Positions 59,961-64,000 of a DNA stretch of 64,000 nt are shown piece by piece (position 1 is the stretch's first letter; the number at the start of each line of letters is the position of its first letter). The DNA is from Terrabacter sp. Root85 (GTDB taxonomy: Bacteria; Actinomycetota; Actinomycetes; Actinomycetales; Dermatophilaceae). The stretch is taken from NCBI RefSeq assembly GCF_001429185.1, contig NZ_LMIW01000013.1:62937-126936 (forward strand), written 5' to 3'. Made by a program: the position numbers and the translations under genes. The notes below the pieces were generated by a model. The model saw only the letters and a list, made by a program, of their open reading frames with translations, was not told the origin of the DNA and did no database searches.

Positions 59961-61142
59961 CTACGACGCTGCCGGCTCGGCGTCTCGGGACGGTCGTCGC
60001 GACGCGAGGGCGAGCAGGGCTCCCACGCCGGCCACGACGCCACAGAGCGGCCACAGCAGACCGGGCGCGACGGAATACACCATCCCGCCCAGCGGGGCGG
60101 AGAGCATCGTCCCGCTCGTGGCGGCGCCGGTGTAGAGGCCCTGGTACTGGCCGACGAGATGGGCGGGCGCCGCGTCGAGGACGTGCGCGGTTGCCGTCGT
60201 CTTGTAGAGGATCTCGCCGGCGGTGAGCACCACCATGGCGACGACTGCTGCGGCCGTGACGCCCATCCACGTGAGCCCGAAGATGACGAAACCGACTGCC
60301 ACGAGGGCGTATCCGGTCGCGATGATGGGAATGGCAGGTCGGTCTCGGAGCCAGAGGGCCACGGGGATCTCGAGCGCGAGGATGAGCCCCGACCCGATCG
60401 CGACGAGGAGCGTGTAGAGCGCGAGCGGCTGCCCGTGGTCGCGCAGGTGCAGGGGGAGGGTCGAGTAGAGCTGACGGTAGACGAGGTCGACGAGCACGAC
60501 GCCCGGGAGGAGGAGCAGGAGCGACCGGTCGGCCCTGACCGCCCGCCAGAGGCCGGCCGGGGCGTCGGGCTCCGCGGCCACCGGCGCCTCGTCGGGCAGG
60601 AAGCGCGACGTGGCGTGGCGCAGCACGAGGGTGAGGACGCCGTCGACCACGAAGAGCGTGTCGTAGCCGTGCGTGGCGAGCAGGGCGCCGACGGGAGGGC
60701 CGATGACGAAGCCCGCGTTGGAGGCGGCGCGGCTCACGGCGACCGACGACCGGCGTGATCCGGCCGGCACGGCGAGTGCCGCGAGCGCACCCTGCCCGAG
60801 GGACGCGACGGCGCCCAGGTAGCCCGTCAGCGGCATCGTCACGGCGAGCAGCCACACCGGCTGCCACGGGATCAGGGCGGTGAGGACGCCGACCACGCTG
60901 GCCGTGAGGAGCAGGACCCGGCGGTGGCCGTAGCGGTCGCCGAACCGGCCGCCCGTGACGTTCCCGAGGAGCGCGCCGACACCGTTCGAGCCGGCGATGA
61001 TGCCCGCCGGCACGACGCCCAGCCCCCGCGGTCCGGTGAGGTAGAGCACGAGGAAGAGCATGAGGAAGGCGCTGGCCGAGCTGACGAAGCGCCCGGCGGC
61101 CAGCACCCAGACGACGCTCGGGAGGTCACGGAGGTCGCGCAC
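59961..61142 (-). CDS. MFS transporter (drug/metabolite exporter-like)
   Basis: A 393-residue protein with about 12 helices. The loop after helix 2, GGRFGDRYGHRRVLL, is the MFS motif A. The substrate is unknown. GTG start. Divergent from the HxlR-peroxiredoxin gene (53-bp gap), which may regulate it. Confidence 0.88.
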   Translation of the reverse strand: MRDLRDLPSVVWVLAAGRFVSSASAFLMLFLVLYLTGPRGLGVVPAGIIAGSNGVGALLGNVTGGRFGDRYGHRRVLLLTASVVGVLTALIPWQPVWLLAVTMPLTGYLGAVASLGQGALAALAVPAGSRRSSVAVSRAASNAGFVIGPPVGALLATHGYDTLFVVDGVLTLVLRHATSRFLPDEAPVAAEPDAPAGLWRAVRADRSLLLLLPGVVLVDLVYRQLYSTLPLHLRDHGQPLALYTLLVAIGSGLILALEIPVALWLRDRPAIPIIATGYALVAVGFVIFGLTWMGVTAAAVVAMVVLTAGEILYKTTATAHVLDAAPAHLVGQYQGLYTGAATSGTMLSAPLGGMVYSVAPGLLWPLCGVVAGVGALLALASRRPSRDAEPAAS

Positions 61143-61195
61143 CCGAACATCAGACCACAGTGAGTCTCTTTTAGGAACTCAGTTAGGATGAGGCC
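61143..61195. promoter_or_regulatory. Divergent operator region, HxlR type
   Basis: TGAGT-N11-ACTCA (61161-61081 read as 61161-61181) and two TTAGGA units (61171-61176, 61183-61188) lie between the divergent MFS and HxlR genes. The dyad is the type of site HxlR dimers bind; the second TTAGGA can be the ribosome site. Confidence 0.5.
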
Positions 61196-62038
61196 ATGAC
61201 CAGGCGACACGCGAGCGCCGTCGACCCGTGCGGCATCGCCCACGCCGTCGGCGTCCTCGGTGACCCGTGGAGCCTGCTCGTCCTGCGCGACGTCGCCGGT
61301 GGGCGCACCCGTTTCGACCAGCTCGTCGCCGAGACGGGGATCTCGCGCAAGGTCCTCGCGCAGCGTCTCGACGCCCTCGTGTCAGACGGCGTCCTCGAGC
61401 GCCGCGCCTACTCCGACCGTCCGCCGCGGCACGAGTACGTCCTCACCGCCCTCGGCCGGGGGGCGCTCCCGGTCCTCGCTGCCCTGCAGGAGTTCGGGGA
61501 CACGTGGCTGCTCGGCGACGGGAGCCCCGACGCCGGTGCCGCCACCGACTCCAACGAGGTCACCCGGGTGAGCGGCCTCGTCGGACAGGCGATCCCGCGC
61601 CTGCACGCCCTGGACCCCGTCACCGACGAGCCGTTCACGGTGGTCTACTGCTACCCCGGCAACGCGTTCCCCGGGGCCGACGAGATCCCTGGTGGCATCG
61701 GCTGCACGCTCGAGTCGTGCACGTACCGCGACCGGCTCGGCGAGTTCGCCGACCTCGGGGCCTCGGTCGTCGGGGTCTCGACCCAGCGACCGGGGGAGCA
61801 GGCCGCGTTCGCTGCGGCGAACCGCATCCGCTTCCCCCTGCTCTCGGACGCCGACCTCGAGCTGACGACCGCGCTGCGCCTGCCGACCTTCCGTGCGGGC
61901 GGCACGACCCGGCTCAAGCGCCAGACGTTCGTCGTCGACCGGGACCGTGTCGTGCGCGCCACCCTCTTCCCGATCCCCGACGTCACGGGGTCGGTCGAGG
62001 AGGCGCTGGGCCTCGTGCGTGCACTCGGACGCGGCTGA
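61196..62038 (+). CDS. HxlR regulator fused to a peroxiredoxin/redoxin domain
   Basis: A 280-residue protein. Residues 10-105 are a HxlR winged helix (CGIAHAVGVLGDPWSLLVLRD, C12 being the conserved sensor cysteine). Residues 122-278 are a redoxin-like domain: VVYCYPGNAFPG, GIGCTLESCTYRD (C152, C170, C175), GVSTQRPGEQ, and FPLLSDADLELT, typical of AhpC/TSA-type peroxiredoxins. Its own redox chemistry could feed into DNA binding. It is divergent from an MFS exporter. Confidence 0.85.
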   Translation: MTRRHASAVDPCGIAHAVGVLGDPWSLLVLRDVAGGRTRFDQLVAETGISRKVLAQRLDALVSDGVLERRAYSDRPPRHEYVLTALGRGALPVLAALQEFGDTWLLGDGSPDAGAATDSNEVTRVSGLVGQAIPRLHALDPVTDEPFTVVYCYPGNAFPGADEIPGGIGCTLESCTYRDRLGEFADLGASVVGVSTQRPGEQAAFAAANRIRFPLLSDADLELTTALRLPTFRAGGTTRLKRQTFVVDRDRVVRATLFPIPDVTGSVEEALGLVRALGRG

Positions 62039-62058
62039 CGCGGCTGACGCGGCTGACG

Positions 62059-64000
62059 TCAGCCGATGACGACGAGCAGGTCGCCACCCTCGACCTGCTG
62101 GTGCGCGCCGATGGCGACCCGCGAGACGGTGCCTCCGGTGGGGCTCGTGATGTTGGCCTCCATCTTCATGGCCTCGATCGTCGCGACGACGCCGCCGGCC
62201 TCGACGGTGTCACCCTCGGACACTGCGAGGGTGACGACGCCGGCGAAGGGCGCTGCGACCTGGCCCGTGACCCCCGCGTCGGCCTTCTCGGCGGACTTGA
62301 CGTCTGCCTCGACCGAGCGGTCGCGGACGGTGATGGGTCGGAACTGCCCGTTGAGGGTGCACATGACGGTGCGCATCCCCTTGGAGTCGGCCTCGCCGAT
62401 CGACTGGACCCCGAGGATGAGCCGCTTGCCCGGCTCGATCTCGACCTCGTACTCCTCACCTGCCTCGAGGCCGTGGAGGAACTCGACGGTGCCGAGCACC
62501 GACAGGTCGCCGTAGGACTCGCGCGAGCTCTCGAACTCCTTCGTCGGTCCGGGGAAGAGCAGCTCGTTGAGGGTGCGTCGCGGGGCCTCGACGAGAGCCT
62601 GCTCCTGCTCCGGCGTCAGCTCGGTGAGGCGCGGCTTGGACTGGCGGCCGGCGAGCGCCTTGGTGCGGAAGGGCTCTGGCCACCCACCGGGAGGGTCGCC
62701 GAGCTCGCCGTTGAGGAAGCCGATGACCGAGTCCGGGATGTCGAAGCGCTGGGGGTCGTCCTCGAAGTCCTTCGGGTCGGCGCCGGCGCCGACGAGCGCG
62801 AGCGCGAGGTCGCCGACGACCTTGGAGCTCGGCGTCACCTTGACGACGTTGCCGAGGATCCGGTTCGCCGCGGCATACATGTCCTCGATCGCCTCGAAGC
62901 GGTCGCCGAGACCGAGGGCGATCGCCTGCTGCCGGAGATTGCTCAGCTGGCCGCCGGGGATCTCGTGGAAGTAGACCCGGCCGGTGGGGGAGTCGAGTCC
63001 CGACTCGAAGGGCCGGTAGAGGTGACGCACGGCCTCCCAGTAGGGCTCGAGCGCGAAGACGTTCTCGATGTCGAGCCCCGTCGGGCGGTCGGTGTCGTCG
63101 GTCGCCGCGACGAGGGCCGAGAGCGAGGGCTGGCTCGTCGTGCCGGCCATCGTCGCCGTGGCGGCGTCGACGGCGTCGACCCCGGCGTCGATGGCGGCAA
63201 GGAGCGTGCCGATCTGGCCGCCCGCGGTGTCGTGCGTGTGCAGGTGCACCGGCAGGTCGAAGCGTTCGCGCAGCGCGCGGACCAGCCGCGCCGCCGCCGG
63301 AGCGCGGAGCAGCCCGGCCATGTCCTTGATGGCGAGCACGTGGGCGCCGGTGTCGACGATCTGCTCGGCGAGGTGGAGGTAGTAGTCGAGCGTGTAGAGC
63401 TTCTCGCCGGGGCTCATCAGGTTGCCCGTGTAGCAGAGCGCCACCTCGGCGACCGCGGTGTTCGTCTCGAGCACCGCTTCGACGGCCGGGCGCATCTGCG
63501 ACACGTCGTTGAGCGAGTCGAAGATGCGGAAGATGTCGAGGCCCGTCGACGCGGCCTCGCGCACGAAGGCGTCGGTCACGGCCGTCGGGTAGGGGGTGTA
63601 GCCGACCGTGTTGCGCCCGCGCAGCAGCATCTGCAGCGGGATGTTGGGCATGGCCTCACGGAGCGCGGCGAGCCGCTCCCACGGGTCCTCGGCCAGGAAG
63701 CGCAGCGCCACGTCGTAGGTCGCGCCGCCCCAGGCCTCCATCGAGAGCAGCTGCGGCGTCAGGTGCGAGACGTGCTTGGCGACGTGGAGCAGGTCGCGGG
63801 TGCGCATGCGGGTCGCGAGGAGCGACTGGTGTGCGTCGCGGAACGTCGTGTCGGTGACGGCGACGTCGTTCGCCTCGCGCAGCGCTCGCGCGAAGGCCGC
63901 CGGCCCGTCGGCGACGAGACGGTCGCGGGCACCGGGCGGCAGGGGCGCGTCGGGGAGCTGGGGAAGCTTGGTGCGGGGGCGGATCCGCGTCGTGACCGGG
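62059..64000 (-). CDS. pyc: Pyruvate carboxylase, C-terminal part (partial)
   Basis: The 3-prime 647 codons of pyruvate carboxylase; the 5-prime part (biotin carboxylase domain) lies beyond the window. Present: the carboxyltransferase domain (TDTTFRDAHQSLLATRMRT, GGATYDVALRFL, HTHDTAGGQIGTLLAAI), the PYC_OADA domain, and the biotinyl domain with the modified lysine in EAMKMEAN (codon 62164-62166). Carboxylates pyruvate to oxaloacetate. The stop lies in a palindrome (62050-62065). Confidence 0.95.
   Translation of the reverse strand, partial: PVTTRIRPRTKLPQLPDAPLPPGARDRLVADGPAAFARALREANDVAVTDTTFRDAHQSLLATRMRTRDLLHVAKHVSHLTPQLLSMEAWGGATYDVALRFLAEDPWERLAALREAMPNIPLQMLLRGRNTVGYTPYPTAVTDAFVREAASTGLDIFRIFDSLNDVSQMRPAVEAVLETNTAVAEVALCYTGNLMSPGEKLYTLDYYLHLAEQIVDTGAHVLAIKDMAGLLRAPAAARLVRALRERFDLPVHLHTHDTAGGQIGTLLAAIDAGVDAVDAATATMAGTTSQPSLSALVAATDDTDRPTGLDIENVFALEPYWEAVRHLYRPFESGLDSPTGRVYFHEIPGGQLSNLRQQAIALGLGDRFEAIEDMYAAANRILGNVVKVTPSSKVVGDLALALVGAGADPKDFEDDPQRFDIPDSVIGFLNGELGDPPGGWPEPFRTKALAGRQSKPRLTELTPEQEQALVEAPRRTLNELLFPGPTKEFESSRESYGDLSVLGTVEFLHGLEAGEEYEVEIEPGKRLILGVQSIGEADSKGMRTVMCTLNGQFRPITVRDRSVEADVKSAEKADAGVTGQVAAPFAGVVTLAVSEGDTVEAGGVVATIEAMKMEANITSPTGGTVSRVAIGAHQQVEGGDLLVVIG

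Noticed and set aside
62029-62065. Three GACGCGGCT direct repeats and palindrome between redoxin and pyc
   Set aside because: Short, and the palindrome lies at both stops; best explained as a terminator-like spacer.
1-64000. CRISPR arrays, rRNA or tRNA genes
   Set aside because: No regularly spaced repeats or tRNA/rRNA-type sequence recognised.

Overview
The window is about 70 percent G+C, uses GTG starts often, has short operons with 1-4 base overlaps, and carries families typical of high-GC Gram-positives: TIGR03089, DUF2304, DUF3105, an F420-type reductase, 13E12/DUF222, and Tad pilus genes of actinobacterial type. It is most likely chromosomal DNA of an actinobacterium of order Micrococcales, in the Intrasporangiaceae/Dermatophilaceae range (inference from gene content only).

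Layout. 1-270 is the tail of a 13E12/DUF222 HNH protein, followed by an acyl-CoA dehydrogenase. 1577-9741 is a tightly packed cell-envelope operon: GT2 transferase, CDP-glycerol-type glycerophosphotransferase, ABC exporter pair, two CDP-alcohol phosphotransferases, a GT4-like transferase and a glycerol-3-phosphate cytidylyltransferase. Together they look like a teichoic-acid-like or phosphodiester-linked polymer pathway. 9814-12957 is a giant secreted amidase/SpoIID/VCBS protein, followed by scoAB and a secreted M15-like protein with five peptidoglycan-binding repeats. 16750-22843 is a second envelope block (LCP ligase, DUF2304, GT2, a GT4-methyltransferase-like fusion, a flippase-like membrane protein). 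22877-29739 is mixed: F420-type reductase, DUF3105, DNA glycosylase, PhoX, UGT-like glycosyltransferase, thioesterase. 29768-34054 encodes a 1428-residue FHA-FtsK/EccC-like ATPase, divergent from a Tad pilus operon (34307-49255).

The Tad operon is split. tadC is cut at 37188 and resumes, in frame, at 47365. Between lies a 10,177-bp integrative element with a large serine integrase at its right end, attL/attR sharing an 8-bp core, and a reconstructed attP with strong dyad symmetry around a central GT. The element encodes a terminase-small-subunit-like protein but no recognisable portal, large terminase, capsid or tail. It has many small phage-type genes, several under 60 residues, and a divergent pair of HEPN-like/DUF4145 genes beside attL. 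It resembles a phage satellite or a reduced prophage that inactivates, and on excision would restore, a pilus-assembly gene. This is the most interesting part of the window.

After the pilin and TadE/F/G-like genes come a degraded gene, a secreted lamin-tail protein, a small matrixin-type metalloprotease, and the conserved prfB, ftsE-ftsX-M23 hydrolase-smpB neighbourhood. The window ends with a DUF2207 protein, an MFS transporter divergent from a HxlR-peroxiredoxin fusion, and the 3-prime part of pyruvate carboxylase. No rRNA, tRNA, tmRNA or CRISPR array was seen.
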